Assembly (NCBI RefSeq): GCF_007751035.1
Contig: NZ_CP036433.1
Span: 8,971,001-9,035,000 of the forward strand
Reading direction: 5' to 3'
DNA: 64,000 bases
Source of the DNA: Lignipirellula cremea
Lineage (GTDB): Bacteria > Planctomycetota > Planctomycetia > Pirellulales > Pirellulaceae
Shown here piece by piece: positions 1-9,477 of this stretch. The notes beneath the pieces are model-generated. The model was not told the DNA's origin. It saw only the letters and a list, made by a program, of their open reading frames with translations, and did no database searches. The first letter of the stretch is position 1. Every line of letters starts with the position of its first letter. The position numbers were made by a program, and so were the translations under genes.

Positions 1-2638
1 CATGATCGACGATCTCGCGAATCGTAAGCTTGTCGTGGTACGTCACACCGCGCCCCAAGGCGTAGGTCATCAAGCTTTCGGTCAAACAGCGAACGAAATC
101 GTCGTGATGTCGCCGAACAAGCATTGGCTGTAACTCGCTCCAGTCTGCAAAACGTTCACCGGAGAGGAGTCGTCCGCCCGCATCGATGGCGTGTTCGCCG
201 TCGTGCGTTCGCCAACGGCCGATCGGGTCGAAATTCTCCAAAGCGAAGCCTGGGGGATCTAGCAAGGCGTGACAGGAGGCACAGGCGGCGTCGGCCTGGT
301 GGCGCTCTAAGCGCGTGCGGAGCGGCAGACGTTCGTCCTCGGCTCGCTCGGGCAAAGGCGGCACGTCGCGCGGGGCCGGTGGGGCCGCAGTCCCCAAAAG
401 CTGCTCCAACAACCATTTACCCCGTTTGACGGGCGAAGTTCGCGTCGGGTGGGAGGTGATCGTGAGCACGCTGCCGTGCGTTACGACGCCGCGCCGGGGC
501 GTATCGTGCAGGTCGACGCGTTGAAACCCTGTCCCGTCGGGCGACGGCAATCCGTAGTGCGCGGCAAGGCGAGCATCAACGAACGTATAGTCCGCATCAA
601 GGAACTCGATCGGCGGGCGGTTCTCGCGCAAGATGTGCTCGAACAGTAACTCGCTCTCGCGGCGGCAGGAAGCCGCCAGCGCAGAGTCGAACTCGGGAAA
701 TTTCTCAGCATCGGGCGCAACATGCTCCAGATTGCGGAGCTGAAGCCATTGTCCGGCAAAGTTTGTCGTCAACGCCGAACTTTTGGAATCGCGGAGCATC
801 CGCGTAATTTGCTCGGGCAAGCGCCTGCGTAATTCGCCCCGTTCGGCGAGCGATAAAAGTTGCTCATCGGGGCCGCTCGACCACAGGAAAAAGGCTAACC
901 GTGAGGCTAAGGTCGCTTCGTCGATCGGCGAGGCGCCGTCGGTCATGGGGCCGCCGGGTTCGGGCTGCGGGTGATAGAGAAAGTTGGGCGAGATGAGCAT
1001 CGCTTCGATCGCCACGTGTAGAGATTGAAGGGGATTCAATCCGGCCGCCGCCGCGGCGTCGACCAACTGTGTGAGCTTGCGCCGTTTGTCGTCGGTTAGT
1101 TGGCGACGAAAGAGCAATCGGCCGGTCCGAACGAGCGCTTCGACCGTTTGCTGTTGCGTTGGTCCAACGTCGTCCCTCAGCGGGCCCTCGACGGAAAACT
1201 CATGAAACCAGAACTTCCTTTCGGCGCCCGTATGGGGATCTTTGAACTCGTTCAGGAACCACACTTGCCAATCATGTTCGCCTGCCGGTAATTCGCATTC
1301 CGTTTCGATCCACTGTTCAACCTGCGAATCGGTCGTAACTTGGAACGGTCCGAGCGTACGGCCGGCGATACGGATTTCGAACTGTGTGGGGTCAGGACCG
1401 GCTTGCTGGGCGCCCACTTTCATACGAACGCGAAACTTGCCGCCTTTCAGCAAGATGACCGGACTGTGTCGGTAACCGTTTGAAGCAAACCAGAGTCGCC
1501 CAGTGTCGGAACCGCTGCGGCCCTCACCGAGGTTCAGGTCTTCGCCGCTAAGGTACAGAATGGGCGGCGCTAGCGGCTGCGCTCCAAACTCCCGGCGGAG
1601 GTAAGCCGACGGTCGCGGCGGCAACGGCGTAAAAGGTCCGCTTAGTTCGTAGAAGCCGATGGCGACTACCGAAGGCTTCTCCGCCGGTGTTGTAATCAAC
1701 TCGGTGGGCTTCGAAACACGTAGTGAAAGTCGATGTTTTCCCTGCGGTAGTTCAACATAGGCCGAGGTTCCCGGAAAGAATCCGGCCCGCCCGGTCCAGG
1801 CCGCCGTGGGCGCCAACTTTGCGAGCTTCTTATGGTCAAGCAAGATGTCGACGTGCGGCGGCTCGACCTGGTCACTTCCTCGGGCGACCGCCATTCGTAC
1901 AAGAATGCGGTAGACACTGGGAAACTCCACCTCAATGACGGCGCCTACTTCATCTTCCGGACGAGACAGTAGCATCACTTTGTTTTCTTCAACCAATTGC
2001 GGCGTCCCGGCGAAAACGGTTAGGCGCTCAGCCGAGAGATCAACTCCTAGCCGGAACGGCGGAGATAAGCGGGTCGCTTCCGCTGCGACTTCACGGGCGG
2101 CCGCCTGGTACTTCTCCAACAGCAGCGGCGAGAGCGACAGTACGTCGCCGATATTATCAAAGCCGTAACCAGCGTCGTCGGACGGAAACTGCTCGGCCGG
2201 ATGAATGTCGATGGAAAAGACGTCGCGTACGCTATTGTCGTACTCGGCCCGATTCAGTCGGCGGAGTGTAGTCCGGCCCGGATCGGGCCGTGCTGGATCA
2301 ACGTAGAACACGGCCTCGTCAATCCAGGCGAGCAGCGTTTTTCGCTCCTGGTCGGTCGGCGCTGAAGCGTTGGGCGGCGGCATCAAATGATGGCGGACGA
2401 ATTGATCCACCTTGCTCCACATCACCTGATCGGCAACGACCTCTGCGTAGCCTTCGTAGCCGTCAAAGGACCAGCGTTTTCCGTCCGAGGTCTCCCGTTG
2501 ATGGCAGTCGCCGCAATAGCGGGTCAATAGCGGCAGCACCTGCCGCTCGTATCGCTCGGGAGCGGGCGGCGCGGCGGCGACGCTTGACGCGCTGGAGGCT
2601 GCGAACAACACAGCCAGAAAAATTCGAACACTTTTCAC
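1..2638 (-). CDS. Planctomycete cytochrome c / DUF1587-DUF1592-DUF1588-DUF1585 protein (C-terminus cut by window edge)
   Basis: A minus-strand frame stays open from a GTG at 2638 to the window edge, about 879 codons. GGAG lies 7 bases before the GTG. The N-terminus is a signal peptide (KSVRIFLAVLFAASS), followed by one c-type haem site CGDCH at about residues 42-46. DUF1587 follows near residue 125 (LRRLNRAEYDNSVRDVF), then a carbohydrate-binding-like segment, DUF1595/DUF1592, DUF1588 with a second CxxCH (CASCHALLDPPGFALENF) near residue 786, and DUF1585 at the end (GVTYHDKLTIREIVDH). Only a few residues should be missing. This family is expanded in Planctomycetes, exported, and usually paired with a DUF1552 protein, which would lie outside the window. 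The molecular role is unknown; electron transfer tied to polymer breakdown is a guess. Confidence 0.9.
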   Translation of the reverse strand, partial: MKSVRIFLAVLFAASSASSVAAAPPAPERYERQVLPLLTRYCGDCHQRETSDGKRWSFDGYEGYAEVVADQVMWSKVDQFVRHHLMPPPNASAPTDQERKTLLAWIDEAVFYVDPARPDPGRTTLRRLNRAEYDNSVRDVFSIDIHPAEQFPSDDAGYGFDNIGDVLSLSPLLLEKYQAAAREVAAEATRLSPPFRLGVDLSAERLTVFAGTPQLVEENKVMLLSRPEDEVGAVIEVEFPSVYRILVRMAVARGSDQVEPPHVDILLDHKKLAKLAPTAAWTGRAGFFPGTSAYVELPQGKHRLSLRVSKPTELITTPAEKPSVVAIGFYELSGPFTPLPPRPSAYLRREFGAQPLAPPILYLSGEDLNLGEGRSGSDTGRLWFASNGYRHSPVILLKGGKFRVRMKVGAQQAGPDPTQFEIRIAGRTLGPFQVTTDSQVEQWIETECELPAGEHDWQVWFLNEFKDPHTGAERKFWFHEFSVEGPLRDDVGPTQQQTVEALVRTGRLLFRRQLTDDKRRKLTQLVDAAAAAGLNPLQSLHVAIEAMLISPNFLYHPQPEPGGPMTDGASPIDEATLASRLAFFLWSSGPDEQLLSLAERGELRRRLPEQITRMLRDSKSSALTTNFAGQWLQLRNLEHVAPDAEKFPEFDSALAASCRRESELLFEHILRENRPPIEFLDADYTFVDARLAAHYGLPSPDGTGFQRVDLHDTPRRGVVTHGSVLTITSHPTRTSPVKRGKWLLEQLLGTAAPPAPRDVPPLPERAEDERLPLRTRLERHQADAACASCHALLDPPGFALENFDPIGRWRTHDGEHAIDAGGRLLSGERFADWSELQPMLVRRHHDDFVRCLTESLMTYALGRGVTYHDKLTIREIVDH

Positions 2639-3079
2639 GATCAATCTCCGTGAAGTCGTCGAGGCGCGGAGTTGTTGATTCAGAAACGTCACCATACCAA
2701 GTCGACGCACCGCCAGCCAATCGAACGCAGCCAGGAGGCCTTGGCGCCTTCATGTCCTGGTTTCACGCCTGGAAACGATCGTGTTGATTTGGCGGTCAAT
2801 TCGGGACAAATGCGTGCGATTTCGCACAGTCCTCGCCCTCATCCCTCCCATCGATCCTTCTGAAAAAAGATGGAGCGAAATCAAGAATCGGCAAGTTCCT
2901 TGGGTCCCTATTGATACATCGGCGTTGTCGACATCGGTACTCTGCTTGACGCCGGCGCGGAAGGTGCAAGCAGTTCCAGGTGAAAGACCAGCAACGCTGT
3001 TTCAAGAGACGCGACGAAGAAAACCCTCGATGGAGTCTTCTTCGCGACTAGCTTCGCCAAAAGGGGAAGGAAAACGCTC
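2639..3079. other. Intergenic region between divergent genes
   Basis: About 440 bases separate the divergent cytochrome and WD40 genes, so promoters for both should be here. I could not pick a convincing -35/-10 pair or an operator. Short frames in it look like chance. Confidence 0.5.
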
Positions 3080-4069
3080 GTGATCTTATGCCGAATGTTA
3101 CTCCATGTGATGCGCGTGTCACTGCTCGTCGCCCTGCTTGCTCCTTTAACCTCCGCGGCCGAATTACAAGAGCTGCCTGGTCATCAGGATGCGGTTTACT
3201 CGGTCGAGTTTTCTCCGGATGGCCGTTTACTGGCTTCGGGGAGTTATGACCAAACGGTAAAGGTTTGGGAGCTTCCCAGCGGACGAGTGCGGTGGACGCT
3301 GACGGGACACGAGGACCAGGTGTTTCGGGTAAGCTTTTCTCCCAGCGGGGAAAGTCTGGCGTCGTGCAGCGCCGACGGCTCTACACGCATCTGGGAGATT
3401 TCGTCAGGCAAGGTCCAGCATGTTCTGAGAGGTCGGCAAGGCCCCGTGCTTGCCGTCGCATTCTCCGTCGATGGAAAGTTTCTGGCGACGACGGGTTTCG
3501 ACGGGACGGTTGTGCTTTGGGATCTGCAGCAGGGGCGTGAAGTGCGCAGGACAGCTCCTTCACGCCCCGTTTACTCCGTGGCCTTCTCACCGGATGGGGA
3601 AAGTTGCGTCACCGGAGCCAATGGAGAGATCTGCGTTTGGAGCGCCAACCTCACGAAAGCAATTCGTACGTTGAAAACCCATGAGGGGGTCAACTACCAA
3701 CTGGCTTTCTCTCCCGACGGGAAACTGCTGGCGTCCGCCAGCGGCCAAGGCATGGTGATTCTTTGGGAAGATGCAGTGGGAGAACCCGTCCGAATGGTCA
3801 AAGCCGACAAGAGCGCGCTGTTCGCCATTGCGTTTTCACCCAGCGGCAAGCTGCTGGCGAGCGGTGGTCGCGGGCGATCGGCTCGTCTTTGGAAGGCCGC
3901 CGATCTAACTCCTGCTTCTGAACTTCGAGGTTCGCAAGAGACACTCCTGTCGGTCGACTTTTCGCCCAACGGCAAATACCTGGCGGCAGGGTCTTACGAC
4001 GGACGCATACACCTTTGGGCGTTGGAAACGAACGGGATCACCCAAGACCGGGCCGACGACCATAATTGA
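3080..4069 (+). CDS. Secreted seven-bladed WD40 repeat protein
   Basis: 329 residues. I chose the GTG at 3080 because GGAAGG sits 9 bases upstream; an ATG at 3110 would give a shorter signal peptide (MRVSLLVALLAPLTSA) but has no ribosome site. After the signal peptide come seven WD40 repeats, each with the H/Q..V..V.FSPDG..LASGS.D..V.LW pattern, enough to close one beta-propeller with no other domain. WD40 propellers are binding scaffolds, so this one probably acts outside the cytoplasm as a binding module. Secreted WD40 proteins often accompany planctomycete cytochromes such as the divergent gene upstream, but no partner can be named from the sequence. Confidence 0.88.
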   Translation: MILCRMLLHVMRVSLLVALLAPLTSAAELQELPGHQDAVYSVEFSPDGRLLASGSYDQTVKVWELPSGRVRWTLTGHEDQVFRVSFSPSGESLASCSADGSTRIWEISSGKVQHVLRGRQGPVLAVAFSVDGKFLATTGFDGTVVLWDLQQGREVRRTAPSRPVYSVAFSPDGESCVTGANGEICVWSANLTKAIRTLKTHEGVNYQLAFSPDGKLLASASGQGMVILWEDAVGEPVRMVKADKSALFAIAFSPSGKLLASGGRGRSARLWKAADLTPASELRGSQETLLSVDFSPNGKYLAAGSYDGRIHLWALETNGITQDRADDHN

Positions 4070-4217
4070 CCAGGTTCCGCGGCGGACACTGAAAGGGTCC
4101 CCACAAACTGGACAGGTCATTAAGGTCGGATTTCACGGCTCGTCACTGTCGCGGTATTTTGTGTGGTTGCGATGCTCTACGTCACAAAATTTGGGAAGGA
4201 TCCGACTAATCTTGGCG

Positions 4218-5369
4218 TCACCGCTGCCATTCCAGCCTTAACATCAACTGCGCCCCCGGATCGACGCGCAGCCGTTCTGCTTCACTGCCGAAGAACGAAT
4301 CGCTGACGAAATACGAGCGGTCGAAAAGATACGAGGCGGAACCATCGAGCACAAAGCCCGCTACGAGAGTGCGCCGCACCCCGACGATCAGCCGTTGGTC
4401 GAAGGTGAAGAACCGATCTTGCGTTTGGACCCGCTCAGCTAATTCATAGCCTTGGCTCTTCGTTTGGTAGCCGCCGTAGATTGTCCAGAATTCGCTCGGC
4501 GCCCAGCGTAAACTTGCGTTGCCGTTCGTCAGCGGAAGATAGCTCAAATTGAGCGTAAGAGCGTCGGTCGGCCGATAGTTGAGAGAGAACGGCAACCCGA
4601 TGTTCATTTGGAATCGCTCGCTCGGTCGCCAGGCGTAGGCAATGCCGGGGATGGGGAACGCGAGTTGTCCCAGCGGCGAATAGAACAAGCTGAAGTTCCA
4701 GGCATCGCGCTCGCCAGTCGGGATGTTGAGGAAGGCCAGCACGTTGGCGTTCATTTCGCGGATGGACGCAAACGGTTGATCGCTCGCCGAGCCGATGCCG
4801 ACCATACCGCCCGCGCTCCATCCGTTTTCGAGCGGATGAATGTGCATCAGCCCAAAGTTGATGTTCCATAATTCGTCGGGGAAGGGTTGTGTGCCGCCGG
4901 GCAAAGCGACCGACGTATCGAAGGTGTTATGCTCGAGACGGGTATTCAAGATCCAGATGCCGTTGGGCCCCTTGCTGACAGGCAGTCCAAGTGAAAATCC
5001 TTCGCCACGAACCTGAAGGGAGCCCGACTGATTTTGCAGATTGCTTTCGGGTTGAAAGAAGGCGTACGCGGAGAAGGGAGCGCCGTCGCCGGAACCACCC
5101 ATTGGTCCGCCCGTCCCGATGCCCCCCATTCCGCCACGCGAAGAAGGAGTCATTGCCTCGGATTCTTCCTGGAAGTCGGTGGGCGACTGTTGCCGTTGAG
5201 ATTCGATCGATTCCTCTAGCCACAAAGTCGCCGGAGACCGTTCTTCTGCAACCGGCGGCAGTCGCGTTTGCGCGGCGACGCGCGCAGCGTTCCAAGACAG
5301 CGGCATTACGGCGCAGAGCCACGCGCACGCCATCTTCAGAGCGACTTGCCCAAGCCGATGCGATTCCAT
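4218..5369 (-). CDS. DUF6268-like outer-membrane beta-barrel protein
   Basis: 383 residues from the ATG at 5369, which has GAGGAC about 10 bases upstream; the frame also opens at a TTG seven codons earlier. There is a signal peptide (ACAWLCAVMPLSWNAARVAAQ), a Gly/Met-rich low-complexity linker (GGMGGIGTGGPMGGSG), and then about 280 residues of alternating amphipathic strands rich in aromatic residues and Asn. It closes with a short strand ending LMLRLEWQR, as outer-membrane barrels do. The layout matches planctomycete proteins labelled DUF6268. The function is unknown; a porin or surface barrel is an inference. The neighbours give no operon clue. Confidence 0.7.
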   Translation of the reverse strand: MESHRLGQVALKMACAWLCAVMPLSWNAARVAAQTRLPPVAEERSPATLWLEESIESQRQQSPTDFQEESEAMTPSSRGGMGGIGTGGPMGGSGDGAPFSAYAFFQPESNLQNQSGSLQVRGEGFSLGLPVSKGPNGIWILNTRLEHNTFDTSVALPGGTQPFPDELWNINFGLMHIHPLENGWSAGGMVGIGSASDQPFASIREMNANVLAFLNIPTGERDAWNFSLFYSPLGQLAFPIPGIAYAWRPSERFQMNIGLPFSLNYRPTDALTLNLSYLPLTNGNASLRWAPSEFWTIYGGYQTKSQGYELAERVQTQDRFFTFDQRLIVGVRRTLVAGFVLDGSASYLFDRSYFVSDSFFGSEAERLRVDPGAQLMLRLEWQR

Positions 5370-5739
5370 ACGGCATTTGTCCTCACGCAAAATCGCTTAC
5401 GAGCGGCTCGCAAACGAAAAAATCGTTCAATTCGTTCGCGCAAGATTAGGGCAAACGCACGATTCAGGCAATAGACAAAAATCTCCTACGGAAAACGTAT
5501 TCAAACAACGTTCAATGTCCGTGTTCTTAAGACTTTGATTGGAGCTTGAAAGCCCAGATTGCCGCGGACAAGGCCAAGGTGGCAACGTCAGCCGTCGAGC
5601 GCCACGAAAGCCTTGACGGCCTTCATTCGAACCTGGTCGGCGCCCGGCCGCAGTCCCAGCGATGCGGCCGTGGCGGCAGGAACGCCATCTCAGAGTAAGG
5701 CTGTTGCAGGTTTACTCCCGGTTCGTCGTCCAGCCGGGC
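5370..5739. other. Intergenic region, 370 bases
   Basis: No gene is supported here. On the minus strand, around 5590-5690, a short frame reads AATAASLGLRPGADQV and could be the eroded tail of a lost gene, but I cannot assign it. Confidence 0.35.
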
Positions 5740-6954
5740 TCATTGCCTGGCAATCAACTCGGCCATAGCGGTCGCCAGCGCATCGCCGAAGCGAACAAAG
5801 AATTTGCCGCTTCCCAGGTAGTGGTAAGGGCGATCGCTCCCCACGGCGCACCACTCGGCAAAGTGATTCTGCCAGCCTTTATTAAACACCTCCAAGGCGC
5901 TCAGGTCGTAAACCTTGTAGCTTTCGACCGCCGCGACGTTGCCGGCAAATTCTGGAGTTGCCGCGGCGGCGCGTTGGCCGAGTGACACGGCGTTGGCGCC
6001 AACCGCCTCTTCGGTGATCCCGGTTCCTAAGACGCCGATGACGAACGGCATGTTGGGCGTTTTGGTGTCTTTGCGAATGTCTTGCACAAAAGCGATCAGG
6101 TTGTCTTTGTAGTTGTCGCGAAACGCATCGGAGAACTGATCGTTGAAGCCCTGAAACCAGACAAAGCCAGCCAGGTCGTATCCCACCTGGGGGTCAAAAT
6201 CGGGATGATGCTGCTTCAGATCACCGAGAACGGCATTGATCTGTTCCAACATCAGGCGGTAGTTCAGCCCTGCGTCTGCTTGAATATTGGCTGCGTTTTC
6301 GGAGGCCTGTTCCTTCTCGTTTAGTTGGTAAGGACCGGCGGAGGGAGGTCGGAAGTTGTAGTGCAGCGACTTGCCGCCCCACGCGGTTTTAATAATCAGG
6401 ATCGGCGCATCAATCTGGCGGGCCAGCGACATTCCAAATCCTAGCTCCGGCCCGATCTTATCCGCGCTGCCGCCAAACCCAATTGTGAGGGGACCCGACC
6501 GGCGATTGCCGTCGGCAATGGAACTGATGAAAACCCGGTCAGAAACGGCGAACGTATCCTTTATTTTGGCTGTTTGCGTTTCGTACAAATCGTTTAGTTT
6601 TTCTATTTCAGCTTGTGCCGCTGCGATCGCTTCTTCGCCTTCGATCTTTTTCTGACGCAAATCGTTGCTGATTTTGTCGCGTGCAATCCGGGTAGCGATC
6701 TGCTCATCGACTGCAGCTCGGGTTACTGTCTGACCTTCTTTGAAAACCAGCCCAGCGAGCGCTTGCACTTCAGGCCGTTCATCCGCGAACAATCGTGGAA
6801 TGGTGATGTAATTCGAATGCCCCACCATATTCGACTGACCAGCCAGAATGAATATTTGCAGTTTTTTCGCCGCAGGCTCCCGCGCGGCGGTGGATGCCGC
6901 CTCCACAGCAGCAAACAAGAGCAGGCAGGCAATAAGCTGGACAAGTCGAGGCAT
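5740..6954 (-). CDS. Sialate O-acetylesterase-like protein (SASA / SGNH-type hydrolase)
   Basis: 404 residues from the ATG at 6954, with GGAG 8 bases upstream. A signal peptide (LIACLLLFAAVEAAS) leads into the family hallmark IFILAGQSNMVGH, where the Ser of GQSN is the nucleophile. Further motifs are IKTAWGGKSL and LAGFVWFQGFND in the middle, and an Asp/His region near the C-terminus (GSDRPYHYLGSGKF). An inserted charged stretch (about residues 75-140, rich in Glu/Lys/Gln) interrupts the fold between blocks I and II and looks helical. Members remove acetyl esters from glycans, and planctomycetes carry many. The substrate is unknown. It is a single gene with no clear operon partner. Confidence 0.85.
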   Translation of the reverse strand: MPRLVQLIACLLLFAAVEAASTAAREPAAKKLQIFILAGQSNMVGHSNYITIPRLFADERPEVQALAGLVFKEGQTVTRAAVDEQIATRIARDKISNDLRQKKIEGEEAIAAAQAEIEKLNDLYETQTAKIKDTFAVSDRVFISSIADGNRRSGPLTIGFGGSADKIGPELGFGMSLARQIDAPILIIKTAWGGKSLHYNFRPPSAGPYQLNEKEQASENAANIQADAGLNYRLMLEQINAVLGDLKQHHPDFDPQVGYDLAGFVWFQGFNDQFSDAFRDNYKDNLIAFVQDIRKDTKTPNMPFVIGVLGTGITEEAVGANAVSLGQRAAAATPEFAGNVAAVESYKVYDLSALEVFNKGWQNHFAEWCAVGSDRPYHYLGSGKFFVRFGDALATAMAELIARQ

Positions 6955-7098
6955 TCGATTGACTCCAGGAAAGTCGATGAGACGGGCTTACGAGAAACAT
7001 TATGGACGTCAAGCAGTGGCCGTTACAGTGGGTCGCAAGCAATCCCTTCGAAAGATTGACCTGATGAACAGGCAAGGTCCCAGAACTGCCTAAGGAAA

Positions 7099-7690
7099 AA
7101 TATGCGAACGACGTTCAAAGGCCGGGTTTCAGGTCTTCGATTGTGGATTGCCTGGCGAATCTCTGCCGACTGCCACGTTCGACCCGCGAATATCTCAGGC
7201 ATTCGCCCACAAATTTGCCAGCTGCACAGACGGCGAACGCACAAGAACGACCGCGGAACCGGAAGACCTTCACGCTGCTTTTCGCTGGTATTACTGCAGC
7301 AGTCCGCCCAATCGCTCTTGGCATTCGATTTTCCCGGCAAGCTGACCAACTTCATCAGCGGGCTGGATCCGTTTATTTTCCAGTCCCTGGCGGTTTCGCT
7401 CGCCGTGGTAGTGCTCAAGGAAAGAAGAAACAGCGCGGCGCAGCAGGTTCTCACCGAAGAAAATCATGCGCGACAGCGGTTCGGATTTGAGGCTTCTCAT
7501 GAACGGCTCGATGAAAGCGTTCAAATTGGAGCGCGGTCTGCCGACGGATTTGCGATTCTCGTTTTGGTCCCACTTTTGCGCCACCAGTTCGCGATGCCAG
7601 CGGAGAAACGCGTCGGGCGTTACGATCGTGGTCAACTCCCGCAATCTTCCGCGGTCGATAGCTCCTAGCCGACCCCGCCAACATCCTCAC
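7099..7690 (-). pseudogene. Decayed integrase-core (rve) IS transposase with a large internal deletion
   Basis: The minus frame 7644-7291 joins two distant parts of an integrase-type transposase. The N-terminal part reads LTTIVTPDAFLRWHRELVAQ and SVGRPR; the C-terminal catalytic part reads LNAFIEPFMRSLKSEPLSRM and EHYHGERNRQGLENK. The middle, including the first two acidic catalytic residues, is gone, with the frame kept. The end is also broken: TAA at 7291 replaces a Tyr codon, since the next codons still read YQRKAA and then the normal TGA. Sequence down to about 7099 is the IS 3' end and shares the terminal TTTGAACGTCGTTCG with a second remnant near 49.9 kb. The element cannot encode an active transposase. 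Confidence 0.85.
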
Positions 7691-7999
7691 TCCTCCACGC
7701 CGCTTCCCCGGTCAGCCAACAAACCAGGCAGCACCGACTCTCCACGCTGCGTCATCACCAGCAGGCCGTTGGCGAATGCTTACCGCCCTGCTTCAGTTAG
7801 CCCTTTATTGCAACGACTTACAGAACAATAACTAAATTAGAAATGACTTTCGCGTTTCGTTTGTACATGGTCGTGTACATCCTGAAATGCGAAACTCATT
7901 GTGAACGGCGTTTGGGCGTTGCAACCCCTGGCCACAGGTTCGGCCCCCTTCCTTGGAGGTGGTCGATTTTTCCCCTGGCGGCTGCAGAAAGAATCCGCG
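7691..7999. other. Intergenic region, 309 bases
   Basis: No supported gene. The part next to 7690 probably still belongs to the decayed IS; the rest separates it from the end of the nfnB gene. Confidence 0.4.
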
Positions 8000-9475
8000 T
8001 TACGGATAATTACTCTCGCATTCTCCCCCCCTTGCGACAACGTTAGGCCACTCTCCGTCTTTCAGAAAATCGCTGATCGCTTGGGCGGCCTGGCGTCCGG
8101 CGGCCATGGCGAGGATGACGGTCGCTGACCCGCTGACGATATCTCCACCCGCGAAGACGCCCCTCTTGCTCGTCGCCATACTCGCAGGGTCCACGGTGAT
8201 GTAACCCCAGCGATTGGTCTGAAGATCGGGCAGGCTCGTTTGCACTAGCGGATTGGCTCCCGCTCCAATCGCGACGACGACCATCTCCACCGGCAGCGTG
8301 CGTTCTGTGTCAGGCAACGGCCGGGGGCGCCGTCGTCCGGATTCGTCCGGTTCGCCTGGTTCCATTTTGACGAGTTTTACGCCGGTCAGAAGGCCTTGCT
8401 CGTTTCCAACAAACTCGATCGGATTGTGTAGCGTAAGGAACTGCACTCCTTCGGCAATCGCATGACGACGTTCCTCGGCTCGGGCCGGCATTTCGGTTTC
8501 GCTGCGGCGATAGATCAGCCAGGCGTGGGCGGCGCCCAGGCGCAGCGCCGTGCGGACCGCGTCGATCGCTGTGTTTCCGCCGCCGATTACGGCGACGCTA
8601 CGGCCGCGGCAATCAAATACGGGCGAGTCCGAATGCTGGGGGTCGTAGGCCTTCATCAGATTTACGCGGGTCAGAAACTCGTTGGCCGAGTAGACGCCGC
8701 CCAGATGCTCGCCCGGCAGATTCATGAAGCGCGGCAGCCCGGCCCCGGTGGCGATAAAGACGGCGTCGTAACCTTCTTCTCCCAGCAGTTCGTCGACCGT
8801 CACCGTTTTGCCGACCACGACGTTGGTCTGGAATTCGACGCCCAGTTTACGCAGGTTATCGATCTCTTGCTGGACGATCGCCTTGGGGAGGCGGAACTCG
8901 GGAATGCCATAGGCCAGCACACCGCCGAGTTCGTGCAAAGCTTCCAGTACAACTGCCTGATGGCCCTGGAGAACCAGATCGCCAGCGCAGCTCAATCCGG
9001 CGGGACCGCTGCCGATAATGGCAACCCGTTTGCCGGTCGGCGGGGCGCACGGCGGCAAGCCGACCTGACCGGTTCGCTGTTCGTAATCGGCGACAAAACG
9101 TTCAATATGGCCGATCGCCAGCGGGGCGAATCGCTTTGCCAGGATGCAGGATCCTTCGCATTGATGTTCTTGAGGGCACACCCGACCTGTCACTGCGGGC
9201 AGCACGTTGTCTTCGCGAATTTTGGCGGCCGCTTCAAGGTACTTGCCGTCGAGCACCAGGTCGATCACTTCGCGCACTTTAACCCCCACCGGACAACCGT
9301 GGACGCAATGGGGATTGACGCATTGCAGACAGCGCTGCGCTTCCTTCTGGGCCAGCGCCGCGTCGAAGCCCGTGTTGACTTCTAAAAAGTTATTCGCCCG
9401 CTGCAGGGGGTCCTGTTCGGGCATTTCCTGGCGAGGAATCTTCGTACGTTCTTTAGGAGGCAGTCGGTCGGCCAT
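8000..9475 (-). CDS. nfnB: NfnB/SudA-type NADPH-dependent oxidoreductase (glutamate synthase small-subunit-like), large subunit of the Nfn complex
   Basis: 491 residues. The N-terminus has the Cys motifs CLQCVNPHCVHGCPVGV and CPQEHQCEGSC, which bind two [4Fe-4S] clusters. An FAD Rossmann site (VAIIGSGPAGLSCAGDL), an NADPH site (VAVIGGGNTAIDAVRTALRL) and a C-terminal FAD motif (GVFAGGDIVSG) follow. It could be mistaken for GltD, but nfnA lies 2 bases upstream in the same operon, as in NfnAB/SudBA. Nfn enzymes couple NADH and reduced ferredoxin to NADP+ reduction by flavin bifurcation in the cytoplasm. The PFOR and 3b hydrogenase nearby supply ferredoxin and NAD(P)H, which supports this reading. 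Confidence 0.9.
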   Translation of the reverse strand: MADRLPPKERTKIPRQEMPEQDPLQRANNFLEVNTGFDAALAQKEAQRCLQCVNPHCVHGCPVGVKVREVIDLVLDGKYLEAAAKIREDNVLPAVTGRVCPQEHQCEGSCILAKRFAPLAIGHIERFVADYEQRTGQVGLPPCAPPTGKRVAIIGSGPAGLSCAGDLVLQGHQAVVLEALHELGGVLAYGIPEFRLPKAIVQQEIDNLRKLGVEFQTNVVVGKTVTVDELLGEEGYDAVFIATGAGLPRFMNLPGEHLGGVYSANEFLTRVNLMKAYDPQHSDSPVFDCRGRSVAVIGGGNTAIDAVRTALRLGAAHAWLIYRRSETEMPARAEERRHAIAEGVQFLTLHNPIEFVGNEQGLLTGVKLVKMEPGEPDESGRRRPRPLPDTERTLPVEMVVVAIGAGANPLVQTSLPDLQTNRWGYITVDPASMATSKRGVFAGGDIVSGSATVILAMAAGRQAAQAISDFLKDGEWPNVVARGGECESNYP

Positions 9476-9477
9476 GC

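Noticed and set aside
8000-9475. Glutamate synthase small subunit (gltD)
   Set aside because: There is no large subunit gene, and pairing with an NfnA/SudB gene 2 bases away fits Nfn better.
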